Part shown: positions 1 to 10,400 of the stretch, one piece after another
Position numbering within the stretch: the first letter of the stretch is position 1
Layout: every line of letters starts with the position of its first letter
Source of the DNA: Candidatus Rifleibacteriota bacterium
GTDB taxonomy: Bacteria > Muiribacteriota > Ozemobacteria > Ozemobacterales > Ozemobacteraceae
Direction of reading: 5' to 3'
NCBI GenBank assembly: GCA_015232575.1
Contig: JADFZL010000003.1
Coordinates: 256,001-320,000 of the forward strand
DNA length: 64,000 nt
The notes under the pieces: generated by a model
Databases searched by the model: none
What the model saw: the letters and a program-made list of their open reading frames with translations, nothing else
Told to the model about the DNA's origin: nothing
Made by a program: the position numbers and the translations under genes

Positions 1-245
1 GAAATAGGTGTTCTGGGGGAAGTGACAACTGGAAGAAAAACATCTTCTATTGCTATTTCAACATTAGAATATTTTCCGAGCAGATCTGTAAGAAGTGTGT
101 TAAGCGTAACCAGCCTTTTTCCAGAGGGTCCACCGAGTTTAACAGAACCGGAATAAAGTATTTTTCGGCTTTCTTTCAATAAAACACATATCCCTGTTCT
201 TTCAGCCAGGTCAAGGCCTATTATAACATCAGAATTTGTGTTCAC
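1..245 (-). CDS. RuvC-like Holliday junction resolvase, partial
   Basis: N-terminal 81 residues of a protein that runs off the left edge of the window. The start is GTG at 243-245; it overlaps the TGA of the upstream small gene as GTGA, which suggests translational coupling. The fragment begins with a RuvC-fold first strand (GLDLAERTG, with Asp12) and later has AIEDVFLP with Glu67. This spacing matches the first two catalytic acidic residues of RuvC (Asp7 and Glu66 in E. coli). RuvC cuts Holliday junctions during recombination. The last two catalytic Asp residues lie outside the window, so another RNase H-fold nuclease such as a YqgF relative is possible. Confidence 0.65.
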   Translation of the reverse strand, partial: MNTNSDVIIGLDLAERTGICVLLKESRKILYSGSVKLGGPSGKRLVTLNTLLTDLLGKYSNVEIAIEDVFLPVVTSPRTPI

Positions 246-460
246 GGGCGTCTATCCGGATCAGGAAATAGTATCACAGATAAACCACCCAATATTCCTG
301 CACCAACACCAGCTGCAAGGGTCTGACTCACCCCGAAGTGATCTGCCAGCATTAATACAGGGAATAAAACAAACATCAGTAATGCACGCTTTTTTTCAAA
401 TGTTTTCACGGTTTGATAATACCATAACCAACTTTTTCCGGACAAGTCTTTTCGAGGCAA
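242..460 (-). CDS. small two-helix membrane protein
   Basis: A 72-residue protein of unknown function. After a basic N-terminus with a WLWYYQTVK stretch come two hydrophobic segments, about residues 27-41 and 46-65. The second is rich in Gly and Ala (AAGVGAGILGG), typical of tightly packed helices. It ends DPDRRP. The TGA stop is shared with the GTG start of the RuvC-like gene, which supports a real, co-translated gene. The start is TTG and no clear Shine-Dalgarno sequence precedes it, so the true N-terminus is uncertain. The opposite-strand frame over the same DNA is less convincing. Confidence 0.5.
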   Translation of the reverse strand: MPRKDLSGKSWLWYYQTVKTFEKKRALLMFVLFPVLMLADHFGVSQTLAAGVGAGILGGLSVILFPDPDRRP

Positions 461-584
461 ACAAAAATTATATTATCTGTAGTTCCGAATATACTCAATA
501 CGCAAAATCTTTAACCACTAATGTGTTGGCTTAGGATAAACTGTCAAAAGATAATACGACCTCGTTACTAAGATTTTATGAAAT

Positions 585-3560
585 TTATCCCGGCATTTTA
601 GGTGGGCGATTCCATAAACTGTTTTTCAGAACCTCAACCAGCCTTTCCATTTCCAGAGGTTTTGGAAGGAAATCATTTACTCCGGCAGCCAAAGCTGCTT
701 TGCGTTCTTCCTCCAAAACACCCGCAGTCAAGGCAATTACCGGAATTTTTGCGATGTCTTCGTTCGTGTCTCTGCGAATTTCGCGGGTGGCTGTCAGACC
801 ATCCATAACAGGCATCTGAACATCCATCAGAACTACATCAAACCTGTCAGGACCGGAGCGCAGAATTTGCAGTGCCTGTTGCCCATCTGCGGCCAGAACA
901 GTTGTGGCACCCTGGCGTTGAAGAAAGCGATCAAGCATGAACAAGTTCATGCGATTGTCGTCGACCGCTAACACTTTCAGCCCTATTAATTGCGGGCCTT
1001 GCGGTTTTGCAGTTTCAGGTTCCTTCGCGACAACGTTCACTGATGATTGATTGCGAGATATTCGTTTCAAAGGTACTTCAAACCAGAAGACACTTCCTTC
1101 TCCCTGTTTACTGGTTGCTCCGATTTGTCCGCCCATCAATTCGACAAGTTTTTTGCTTATTGATAACCCAAGCCCGGTACCGCCAAAACGACGGGTTGTA
1201 CTTGCATCAGCCTGAGTAAAAGCTTGAAAGAGTTTTGATAAGTTTTCAGCGGAGATACCAAGACCTGTATCAGAAACTTCAAAGCGTAATCTTGCCTTCG
1301 ATTCTGTTATTTCCTGGGGAATGATACGGATATCAACATGTCCTTGCTCAGTAAATTTGATTGCATTATTAACAAGATTGAGTAATACCTGTTTAAGTCG
1401 CAGAGAATCACCAATAAATTCTCCCGTCAGTTCCTGCTGAGGGTGAATAGTTAAGTTCAAACCCTTTTTGCGAGCAAGAACTGAAGAAAGGTTTGCTACT
1501 TGAGTCAATAAAGACGTAAGATCAAACGGGTGTTGCTCAATTTTTATCTGACCTGCCTCAATTTTTGCGGAATCAAGAATATCATTGATAATATGCATCA
1601 AACCTTCGCCAGCACTGTTTATTTTATTCAGAATGTCGTGCTGATCTGGATTAAGGGGTGTATGTTCGAGTATATTAGTCAAACCAAGAATTGCGTTCAT
1701 CGGGGTTCGAATTTCATGACTCATGTTGGCTAAGAATTCACTTTTAGCTTTACTGGCCTGCAAAAGTTGTGCAGTGCGTTCTGCAACTTTCTGTTCAAGC
1801 GTTGCATTGGCTTCGCGTATAATCTGTTCCGCCTGTTTGCGTTCAGTTATATCTCTTGCTGCAGCAAATACACCGGCAATTTCGCCTGAGTCATCTCTGT
1901 ACACGCTGGCGTTGTAAAGTACATCAGTAATATGACCGTCAGCATGTCTGATAGCAAGAGGATAATCTGTAACGTATCCTTCTGAAAATACTTTCAGATA
2001 TCCGGTACGAGCTTGTTCAGGTTCAGTGAAATATTCGGAAAAGTCTCTGCCGATAAGCTGATCACGGCTGAAACCGGTGACTTTCTCTGTAGCAGCGTTT
2101 GCATCAAGTATTCTACCTTCTCGGCTAATGGTAACCAGCGGATCAAGACTGGCTTCAATGAGTCGTCTGGAATAATTGGAAATTGCCCGCAACTCATTTT
2201 CAGCATTCTTGCGTTGAGTAATTTCCTGCCTCAACTCTTCTGTTTTCGCGGACAACTCGCTGGTACGCTCTGAAACACGTTTTTCCAGTTCTGTATTAAG
2301 CATAAGTATTTCCCGTGCAGCATTTTTGCGCTCGGTTAGATCTCTTATAAATCCAATAAGTGTTTGTGATTGTAGATCTGAAAGAATGCTGACTTCCACA
2401 TCGATAATTCGATTATCTTTGGTGCGATGTTGAGTATCAATCAAACCACTACCATCAGTCACAATTTTGTTAATCTGATTGGTTAAACGTTCATCAGTAA
2501 AACCGACATCAATTTCAGAAATATTCATTGTCAGAAGTTCTTCACGGGAAAATCCACTCATTTTAACAGTAGTCTCGTTAACATCCAGAATTTTTCCAGA
2601 AACAGAATCTATTATCATTAAAGCGTCTTTAGTTACTCGCAGTACTTTCGAATAGCGTTCCGTTGCAAGTTTTTGAGCTTGATCAAGTTCAGATAAAAGC
2701 TGGCGCGTTTCTGACAACCACCCGACAACGCTGTTTTCTTTTCCAGCAATTGATTTACTGTTCGGAGAAAAATCACCATGTCCCAATTTTACGATTTGAG
2801 AATGGATTTCCTCTGGAGAATCTCCAAGAATTTCCTTCAAGTTCGAATAGGATTTCCAAAGCAAGATTATGACAATAAGAGCAAAAACAACAAATAATAT
2901 TCTGAAAATTATTGCACTAAGTTTTGCTGATCGAACCAGATTAAGTGTTCGTTTATCAAGAATGTCAGATAATTCATGAAGAGGCTTCATGATATTTGCC
3001 TTGGCTATATTATATGAAGAATCATGAAGCATGGCACGGGCTTTGTTAAGATTAATTTCTCGCTCTGGACCTGTGGTTTCAACCAATTTCATTGCTTCAA
3101 ATTCCGTAGTGGTAAGCTCGTCAGAATTTGCTTTGGACTCTGAAAGTTTTTTGAATTCAGCTTCTTCAAATTCAGCTTGTTTCATCAGCTCAAGAAGAGG
3201 AACAGCCTGTCCGCTTGCGATACTATGTGGCATTTGTCCGGCAATGACAAGATCCCAGTAGATGTTCTGATAATCTTGTGGTCTGGGTATCTTCCCATCA
3301 CGAATTTCAAGTATGTGCTGATAGTATTTTTTGTAAGTTGGATCGCCAGTCAATACGTAAAGTCGCGCCATTCGGGTAAGGTCGTCTGACGATTGTCGCA
3401 ACTCATCTGCAAACTGAATCGAAACGAGTCGTAGTTCATAGGCTCGATCAATTGCCTTTTCAGCATTAACATATACAGCAAAAGAAACCGCTAATCCGAT
3501 AAGCAGGAAAACGGCAATGGCAAATATTCCACCATATCTAACAGTTAAAGCGAATCTCAT
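585..3560 (-). CDS. membrane-bound hybrid histidine kinase with two PAS domains and a C-terminal receiver
   Basis: 991 residues. Membrane helices lie at about 10-31 and 213-235 and enclose a helical extracytoplasmic sensor of about 180 residues. Then come a short linker, PAS 1 (about 303-412), a coiled coil (415-460), PAS 2 (about 465-575), a second coiled coil, HisKA with the H-box NMSHEIRTPMN (His615), and HATPase (N-box around 726-736, DTGLGIS around 764, GTGLGLS around 794). The receiver spans about 862-980, with Asp866/867 and the phospho-acceptor Asp913 in LMDVQMPVMDG. It would autophosphorylate on His615 and pass the phosphate to its own receiver; a separate Hpt protein and output regulator are presumably encoded elsewhere. 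No response regulator is adjacent. The ligand is unknown. A terminator separates it from the upstream gdh. Confidence 0.93.
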   Translation of the reverse strand: MRFALTVRYGGIFAIAVFLLIGLAVSFAVYVNAEKAIDRAYELRLVSIQFADELRQSSDDLTRMARLYVLTGDPTYKKYYQHILEIRDGKIPRPQDYQNIYWDLVIAGQMPHSIASGQAVPLLELMKQAEFEEAEFKKLSESKANSDELTTTEFEAMKLVETTGPEREINLNKARAMLHDSSYNIAKANIMKPLHELSDILDKRTLNLVRSAKLSAIIFRILFVVFALIVIILLWKSYSNLKEILGDSPEEIHSQIVKLGHGDFSPNSKSIAGKENSVVGWLSETRQLLSELDQAQKLATERYSKVLRVTKDALMIIDSVSGKILDVNETTVKMSGFSREELLTMNISEIDVGFTDERLTNQINKIVTDGSGLIDTQHRTKDNRIIDVEVSILSDLQSQTLIGFIRDLTERKNAAREILMLNTELEKRVSERTSELSAKTEELRQEITQRKNAENELRAISNYSRRLIEASLDPLVTISREGRILDANAATEKVTGFSRDQLIGRDFSEYFTEPEQARTGYLKVFSEGYVTDYPLAIRHADGHITDVLYNASVYRDDSGEIAGVFAAARDITERKQAEQIIREANATLEQKVAERTAQLLQASKAKSEFLANMSHEIRTPMNAILGLTNILEHTPLNPDQHDILNKINSAGEGLMHIINDILDSAKIEAGQIKIEQHPFDLTSLLTQVANLSSVLARKKGLNLTIHPQQELTGEFIGDSLRLKQVLLNLVNNAIKFTEQGHVDIRIIPQEITESKARLRFEVSDTGLGISAENLSKLFQAFTQADASTTRRFGGTGLGLSISKKLVELMGGQIGATSKQGEGSVFWFEVPLKRISRNQSSVNVVAKEPETAKPQGPQLIGLKVLAVDDNRMNLFMLDRFLQRQGATTVLAADGQQALQILRSGPDRFDVVLMDVQMPVMDGLTATREIRRDTNEDIAKIPVIALTAGVLEEERKAALAAGVNDFLPKPLEMERLVEVLKNSLWNRPPKMPG

Positions 3561-3623
3561 AAAAGATTTTCAGTCATTATTTTCAATTTTTTTTTAATCT
3601 AACATGTATTTCAATCGAATGTC

Positions 3624-3660
3624 AAAAAAAACCGCCCACTCTCAAATGAAAGCAGGCGGC
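3624..3660 (-). terminator. rho-independent terminator after glutamate dehydrogenase
   Basis: Read on the minus strand, CCGCC (3659-3655) pairs with GGCGG (3636-3632) across a loop that can extend the stem with wobble pairs. A run of eight T follows (3631-3624). It lies 23 bases past the gdh stop and before the hybrid kinase gene, so it separates the two transcripts. Confidence 0.75.
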
Positions 3661-3682
3661 AGATGAACTTAATTATTTATAA

Positions 3683-4969
3683 TCAGACCCAGCCACGAAG
3701 TTTGCAGGCTTCTGCAACTCTCTGAATGGCGATCATGTAGGCTGCATCTCTCATATACTCTTTTCTTTCGCGAGCAAGAGCTGATGTTTTGTGATAAGCA
3801 TCTGTCATCTTCTGATCAAGTTTAGTGAGAACTTCTTCTTTGGTCCAGAAATAGTTCATATTGCACTGAACTTGTTCGAAATATGAGCAGGTGACTCCAC
3901 CGGCGTTAGCAAGGAAATCGGGTATAATGAAAATGCCACGTTTTTTGATGATTTCATCGGCTTCTGGTGTTGTCGGACCATTGGCGCCTTCGATGATGAT
4001 CTTAACATTGGCATGCATTTTTGGTGCTGTTTCTGCAGTGATCTGATTTTCGATTGCTGCCGGAACCAGTACTTCGACATCCTGTTCAAGCCAGGCATTT
4101 CCTGGAAGGATTTCATAGCCGAGTTCTTTTGCTTTATCTTTGCTGATTCCGCCGAAACGGTCAGTGATTCGAACGAGTTCATCAGGATCAACTCCGTCAG
4201 CTTTTTTGTAGGAGTATGACTTCTGATCAGCCTGATCCCAGCAGGATACGCAAACCGGTTTTCCGCCAAGCTCTCTGTATAACTTGATAGCATACTGGGA
4301 GACATTGCCGAAACCCTGGAATGATGCACGTGTGTACTTAATGTTGATTCCCATTTCCTTGAGAGCTTCACGCATTACATATACAACACCATAACCTGTG
4401 GCTTCAGTTCTTCCAAGTGATCCACCCACGCCCAGAGGTTTTCCGGTAATGAAACCGGGGAATTTTCCACCGTGGATTTTTTCGAATTCATCAAGCATCC
4501 AGATCATGTGCTGGCCACTGGTCATTACGTCCGGTGCCGGGACATCCTGGAAAGGTCCAACGTTCTTTGCGACCTGTCTGATCCAGCCGCGGCAAATGCC
4601 TTCCTGTTCTCTCTGTGAGAGGTGATGCGGATCACAAATTACTCCACCTTTTCCGCCGCCAAGAGGGATGTCCACAACTGAACATTTCCAGGTCATCCAC
4701 ATTGCTAAAGCTCTGACAGTGTCAACTGTTTCGTGTGGGTGAAAACGAATTCCGCCTTTGCATGGTCCACGAGCATCGTTATGCTGTACTCTGAAACCTC
4801 TGAAAATCTTTACAGTACCGTCATCCATCTTAACCGGAATATTAAAATGATATTCACGATCTGGATTTCTGAGCAGATCTTTGGTGCCGTCGTCAAGCCC
4901 GAGCTTTGCAGCAACTGAATCGAATTGAGTCTGAGCCATCTTGAAAGCGTTGAATGATTCCTTTCCCAT
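3683..4969 (-). CDS. gdhA: glutamate dehydrogenase (Glu/Leu/Phe/Val dehydrogenase family)
   Basis: 428 residues, normal length for the hexameric family. It catalyses reversible oxidative deamination of glutamate to 2-oxoglutarate and ammonia in the cytoplasm. Substrate-pocket motifs are visible: CKGGIRFHP (Lys71) and PLGGGKGGV with catalytic Lys107. The nucleotide-binding Rossmann domain begins at GFGNVSQ near residue 220. The NAD versus NADP preference cannot be read safely. The start is supported by AAGGAG eight bases upstream of ATG. The gene diverges from the NuoE-NuoF operon across about 220 bp and ends in its own terminator. In an amino-acid-fermenting anaerobe it would generate reduced cofactor that the neighbouring oxidoreductase could reoxidise; this link is an inference from position. 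Confidence 0.93.
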   Translation of the reverse strand: MGKESFNAFKMAQTQFDSVAAKLGLDDGTKDLLRNPDREYHFNIPVKMDDGTVKIFRGFRVQHNDARGPCKGGIRFHPHETVDTVRALAMWMTWKCSVVDIPLGGGKGGVICDPHHLSQREQEGICRGWIRQVAKNVGPFQDVPAPDVMTSGQHMIWMLDEFEKIHGGKFPGFITGKPLGVGGSLGRTEATGYGVVYVMREALKEMGINIKYTRASFQGFGNVSQYAIKLYRELGGKPVCVSCWDQADQKSYSYKKADGVDPDELVRITDRFGGISKDKAKELGYEILPGNAWLEQDVEVLVPAAIENQITAETAPKMHANVKIIIEGANGPTTPEADEIIKKRGIFIIPDFLANAGGVTCSYFEQVQCNMNYFWTKEEVLTKLDQKMTDAYHKTSALARERKEYMRDAAYMIAIQRVAEACKLRGWV

Positions 4970-5189
4970 TACACGGTCTCCTTAATTTTTCAGAAAATAT
5001 TTCGAGTTCATTCTCGATTTGCAACAAGATAACACCAATTAAATCTTTTGACAAGACAAAGTTGAATAAACCTGTTAAAAAAATTACAAACTTTTCCGGC
5101 AACTCGATTATTGAAGAAATATACAAGCTGTGATATTTTAACAACCTGATAGTTAAAGCGCACTTCCCTCAAGGAAAGGAGATAATTTA

Positions 5190-5681
5190 ATGAACACACA
5201 GGAATTCGAAAAATTCTACGCTGGTCTGGGGATCAACTGCACTGAACAGGGGCAACTGATTCCTCTTCTTCAGCGGACACAGGATAGATATGGCTATATT
5301 CCAAAGCCCGCAATTACCTTTCTCAGCACTATTACGAATATTCCGGAAAGCGAAATATTCGGTGTAATAACTTTTTATAAACAATTCCGTATTAAGCCTC
5401 TCGGAAAAAATCTCATTCGTTTATGCGACGGGACAGCATGCCACGTAAATGATGCCAAGACTCTGCTTAATATTGTGCAGGAGGAACTGAACCTTAAAGA
5501 TGATGATACTACTGAAGACGGATTGTTCACTCTCACACCAGTTGCGTGTCTTGGCTGCTGCAGCCTTGCGCCTGTAATTATGGTTAACAACGATACCTAC
5601 GGAAGACTCACTCCACAGAAATTACGAAAAATTCTGAACACATATAAGAAAAACAATTCAAATCAGGAGGTTCAGAAATGA
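5190..5681 (+). CDS. NuoE-like [2Fe-2S] subunit (HydC / HndA type)
   Basis: 163 residues, typical of the thioredoxin-like ferredoxin subunit NuoE. A helical N-terminus is followed by the [2Fe-2S] domain; the four cysteines come as CDGTACH and ACLGCCSLAPV (about residues 88-130). It passes electrons to or from the NuoF partner in NADH dehydrogenases and in bifurcating hydrogenase or formate dehydrogenase complexes. A strong Shine-Dalgarno (AAGGAGAT) precedes the ATG. The stop overlaps the next start (ATGA), so the two subunits are translationally coupled. It is first in a three-gene operon that contains no hydrogenase catalytic subunit. Confidence 0.92.
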   Translation: MNTQEFEKFYAGLGINCTEQGQLIPLLQRTQDRYGYIPKPAITFLSTITNIPESEIFGVITFYKQFRIKPLGKNLIRLCDGTACHVNDAKTLLNIVQEELNLKDDDTTEDGLFTLTPVACLGCCSLAPVIMVNNDTYGRLTPQKLRKILNTYKKNNSNQEVQK

Positions 5682-7447
5682 AAAAAATTATTATTGGTAC
5701 CGGAACATGCGGAATTGCTGCCGGTGCAGACAAGGTTCTTGAAAAATTTCAAATTTTACTTGACAAATCCAAAACAGACCAAATACAAATTTCTGAAACT
5801 GGCTGCATAGGAATGTGTTATTCAGAAGTTCTCGTAGAACTCTCTATCGACGGAACTTCCTGGCTTTACGGCAACGTTACTCCCGAAAAAGCTGAAAAAA
5901 TCTTCGAGCAGCATATCAAACAAAATAATCCTGTTAATGAATTTCTTGTCCTGAAAAATTTCGAAACCGGACAGGAATTTGATTTCATGAAAAAGCAGAA
6001 ACGCATTGTTCTTCGTAATTGCGGACGCATTGATCCGCTTTCGATGGATCAATATATTGCTCATGATGGTTATAAAGCTCTTGAAAAAGTCCTGAAAGAA
6101 ATGTCTCCCGAACAGGTTGTTACATTAGTAACAGAATCTGGACTACGCGGACGAGGCGGCGCCGGATTTTCCACCGGACAGAAGTGGAAATTCGCAATGC
6201 AATCGCCCGGGCCGGAAAAATATGTCGTCTGCAACGCAGATGAAGGTGATCCTGGCGCTTTCATGGACAGAAGTGTCCTCGAAGGTGACCCGCATTCTAT
6301 TCTTGAAGGGATGATGGTTTGTGGATATGCAATCGGAGCTTCACATGGCTACATCTACTGCCGCGCTGAATATCCAAAAGCCATAGAAAATCTCAAAAAA
6401 GCAATCAGTGACGCAAAGAAAAAGGGAATGCTCGGCAGCAAAATTCTTGGAACAGACTTTTCATTCGAGGTAAAAATTAAAGAAGGCGCTGGCGCATTCG
6501 TTTGCGGCGAAGAAACCGCCCTTATTGCTTCTATTGAAGGCAAGCGCGGAATGCCCAGGCTCAGGCCTCCATACCCTGCTGTTAAGGGCCTCTGGGGCAA
6601 ACCAACAAACATTAACAACGTCGAAACTTTTGCAAATATTCCATGGATCATTTTAAATGGCGCAAAGCCATTTGCAGATATGGGAATCGGAAAAAGCCGT
6701 GGTACAAAAGTCTTTGCAATGGCCGGAAAAGTTCGTCGCTCAGGACTGGTCGAAGTTCCAATGGGAATAACTATCAATGAAATTATTTTTGATGTATGCG
6801 GCGGAATATTAAATAACCGGAAATTCAAAGCTGTTCAGATGGGCGGTCCCTCAGGCGGGTGCATTCCAGCCGAACTCGGTACAACTCAGATTGATTACGA
6901 ACAGATTAACAAAACCGGCGCAATCATGGGCTCAGGCGGCATGATCGTTCTGGATGAAACAACCTGTATGGTTGAAATGGCGAGATTCTTTCTCGAATTT
7001 ACTCAGCTTGAATCATGCGGAAAGTGCACCAGTTGCAGACTAGGAACGCTCAGAATGCTTGAAATTCTTCAAAGAATTACAGAAGGAAAGGGCAGGGAAG
7101 ATGATATCGATAAACTCACTGAACTCGGCGAACAGATTCGTTCAACCGCATTGTGCGGCCTCGGACAGACTGCCCCAAATCCAGTTCTGACAACAATCAA
7201 ATATTTCCGGAATGAATTCGAAGCTCACATAAAAGATAAAAAATGCCCAGCACACTCGTGCGCTGGACTTGTTAATTATGTTGTTGATAAGAAAAAGTGC
7301 GTTGGATGTACTCTTTGTGCAAAAAATTGTCCGGTTAATGCCATAAAAGGCGAGGTTAAGAAACCTCACGTTATTGATACAGTTAAATGTGTCAAATGCG
7401 GAAAATGTGTGACCGTGTGTAATTTTAACGCAGTAAGCAAAGATTGA
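5678..7447 (+). CDS. NuoF-like NAD(P)H/FMN subunit with extra ferredoxin domain (HydB / HndC type)
   Basis: 589 residues. Domain order: thioredoxin-like [2Fe-2S] domain (1-85, with CGIAAG and GCIGMC); NuoF FMN and NAD(H) domain (about 110-400, GRGGAGFSTGQKW at 158-170 and CNADEGDPGAF at 185-195); [4Fe-4S] domain (ESCGKCTSCRLG at 445-456 plus Cys493); and two C-terminal [4Fe-4S] clusters (CVGCTLCAKNCP from 541, CVKCGKCVTVC from 571). This is the architecture of HydB in bifurcating [FeFe] hydrogenases and of related soluble complexes, and is longer than NuoF of respiratory complex I. AGGAGG precedes the start. It is the likely NAD(H) site of the complex and possibly the bifurcating flavin site; the second point is inferred from family knowledge. 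Confidence 0.94.
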   Translation: MKKIIIGTGTCGIAAGADKVLEKFQILLDKSKTDQIQISETGCIGMCYSEVLVELSIDGTSWLYGNVTPEKAEKIFEQHIKQNNPVNEFLVLKNFETGQEFDFMKKQKRIVLRNCGRIDPLSMDQYIAHDGYKALEKVLKEMSPEQVVTLVTESGLRGRGGAGFSTGQKWKFAMQSPGPEKYVVCNADEGDPGAFMDRSVLEGDPHSILEGMMVCGYAIGASHGYIYCRAEYPKAIENLKKAISDAKKKGMLGSKILGTDFSFEVKIKEGAGAFVCGEETALIASIEGKRGMPRLRPPYPAVKGLWGKPTNINNVETFANIPWIILNGAKPFADMGIGKSRGTKVFAMAGKVRRSGLVEVPMGITINEIIFDVCGGILNNRKFKAVQMGGPSGGCIPAELGTTQIDYEQINKTGAIMGSGGMIVLDETTCMVEMARFFLEFTQLESCGKCTSCRLGTLRMLEILQRITEGKGREDDIDKLTELGEQIRSTALCGLGQTAPNPVLTTIKYFRNEFEAHIKDKKCPAHSCAGLVNYVVDKKKCVGCTLCAKNCPVNAIKGEVKKPHVIDTVKCVKCGKCVTVCNFNAVSKD

Positions 7448-7459
7448 AAGGAACCGAAA

Positions 7460-10400
7460 ATGCAAAAAGAAATGCAGAAGAATAATTCAATCACCATAAA
7501 AATTGATGGCAAAAATTTTACTACAACGCCTGGAAAGACAATCCTTCAAGTAGCCAGAGATAACGGAATTGAAATTCCAACCTTATGTTATGATTCCAGA
7601 CTGAATCCTTACGGCTCATGCCTTTTGTGCGTAGTCGAAGTGGAAGGTGCACCGAAACTATTACTTTCGTGTGCAACTGAAGTGCGCGAGGGAATGATTA
7701 TTCAGACTCAGAATGAAAAGATCAGACGCGCAAGAAAAACGGCTCTCGATCTTCTTCTTTCTAACCATTTTGCCGATTGCCGTGGAAATTGCTATGAAAA
7801 ATGCCCTGCTAATGTTGATGTCCAGGGCTATCTTGCACATGCCGCATCGGGAAATTACGCCGAAGCACTTGAACTCATAATGAAGACAAATCCGCTGCCG
7901 CTTGTTTGCGGAAGAGTCTGCGTAAGATACTGTGAAGCCAACTGCAGAAGACAGAACGTAGAATCTTCAGTGGCTGTGAACTTTATCAAACGCTATATTG
8001 CTGATCTTGAGAAAGATAAACTTCCAAAACCGGCTGCCACTAAAAAAACCGGAAAAAAAGTTGCGGTCATTGGTGGTGGTCCATCTGGTTTAACTGCCGC
8101 TTATTTTCTCGCTAAACAGGGACATTCGGTGAAGATTATTGATGCCCAGCCATATCTTGGCGGAATGATCAGATGGGGCATTCCTGATTACAGACTTCCA
8201 CGCGAAACTCTGGATAAAGAAATTGCTTATATCACCTCACACGGCATTGAAACCGAATTGAACAAGAAACTCGGCACTGATTTTACGATTGACAATCTCA
8301 AAACTCAGGGATTTGAAGCCATTTATCTTGCACTCGGAGCCTGGAAAGCAAAGAAAATGGGTGTTAAAAACGAAGAAACCGAAGGCGTCTGGGGCGGAAT
8401 TAACTTCCTCGAAAGAGTAAAAAAAGAAGGAGCTCCGAAACTTGAAGGGCATGTGGTAGTTGTTGGCGGCGGAAATACTGCTGTAGACGCCGCTAGAACC
8501 GCAGTCAGATGCGGACCATCAAAAGTCAGCATTTTGTACAGACGCACACGCGAAGAAATGCCGGCCGACGATGTTGAAATCGAAGATGCACTCGCTGAAG
8601 GCGTTGAAATAAAATATCTTGTTGCCCCACTTGAAATCGTCTCAGAAAATGGAAAAGTCTCTGCCATAAAATGCCAGCAGATGAAACTTGGAGATCCTGA
8701 TGCAAGCGGGAGAAGGAAACCTGTAGCTGTCGAAGGCTCAGAAACACATATCGCATGTTCAGTAATTATTGCCGCAATTGGGCAGGATTGCGACCCGGGC
8801 AATCTTTCGAATAAATCTTATGGCGAAATAAAACTTACCAAATGGGGTACAATTGTTGTCGATGACAAAACTCTGGCATCAGAAGCTAAGGGTATTTTCG
8901 CAGGCGGCGATATTGTTACTGGCCCGCTTGCAGCTATTGATGCCATTGGCGCCGGAAGAAGAGCCGCTGAAGTAATTGGTGAGTACTTAGTAACCGGAAA
9001 AGTACAATCAAAGCCGACAGAATTCCTGAGTAAGAAACAAAATCTTGATGAAATTCCACCATCGTGGTTCGAAAAAGTACAAAAGATCGAACGAGCAAAA
9101 ATGCGTCAGACTGAAGTTTCATGCCGTGTTAAATGCTTTGACGAAGTAGATATTGGAATTTCCCCCGATCAGGTTAAATCAGAAACATCAAAATGCATGT
9201 CCTGCGGATGCTCAAGCGTTTTTACATGCGATTTGAAAAAATACGCGGGTGAATATAACGTTGAACAGCAGAAATTCAAGGGAAAAGCGAAAAAACTTGA
9301 AGTTGATACCCGTCATCCTGATATCTCAATTGATCCGAACAAATGCATTCTTTGCGGAAGATGCGTAAGACTGTGTGGTGAAATTATCGGCGCAAGCGCA
9401 CTTGGGTTTGTTAACCGCGGATTTGAAACCATTGTAAAACCGGCTCTTGACAAGCCGCTTCAGGATACAACATGCGTTTCATGCGGAAACTGCATAGAAA
9501 CATGTCCAACAGGTGCTATTGATTACCACCTTCCATTCGAAAAACCAGGTCCCTGGATGACTGTTCCGAAAGAATCAGTCTGCAATTTCTGCGGAGTTGG
9601 CTGCGAAGTGGTTTTTAACAAAGCTTCCAATAAAACATGGTACGTATCTTCAAAGATGAAAGACAGTTTTACTCCGGGGTTAGTCTGCTCAAAGGGAAGA
9701 TTCGCCCATTCTTTCATTCGCGACTCAAAGCGTATTTTATCTGCCAGAACCTTTGAAAACGGTAATCTGCACACAAAGTCAATAGACGAGGCTTCTTCGG
9801 AAGTATCTGATGCAATCAGAAGTATTATTAAAAAGAACGGCAGTTCTGGAATAGCAGTTCTCGTTTCTCCAAAGTCAACAAACGAAGAAATTGCGATAAT
9901 AAGAGAAATAGCGAAAAAAGCAGGAATAAAAAACATTGGCAGTCTTGACGTTGACAAAGGAATGATTGACGCATACAAAGTTGTACAAAGCAAGAAACCA
10001 CTGGTTTCTGTCGATGATATTGAAAGTGCAGACTACATAATTGTTTCTGGTTTCAATGTCGACGAAACTAATCCGGTTGTGGCATTCAGAATCAGACAGG
10101 CAATTCTCAATCAGAAAAAGCTGATTTTCATTGGAAGTAAACGAAACAGATTATCAGATATTTCCGAATTGTTTATCAATCTTGATGAAGCAAAAATACC
10201 TGATATCTTTTCTGCAATACTGAAAAAAGTTCTGGTCTCCAGAAATTCATCACCGTGTTCCAGTTGTATTGAAAAAACCTTTATTTCATCACTTCCTGAA
10301 TTTAAGAGTGTAATAGATAAAACTGGAATTTCCGCTGAAAATCTCCAAAGATTGTCAGATATTATTTCAGATAAATCCAAGAATGTTGTCTTTGTTTCTC

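Noticed and set aside
238..534. Plus-strand frame over the left-edge small gene
   Set aside because: The minus-strand reading has two membrane helices and a shared stop/start with the RuvC-like gene; the plus frame has neither.
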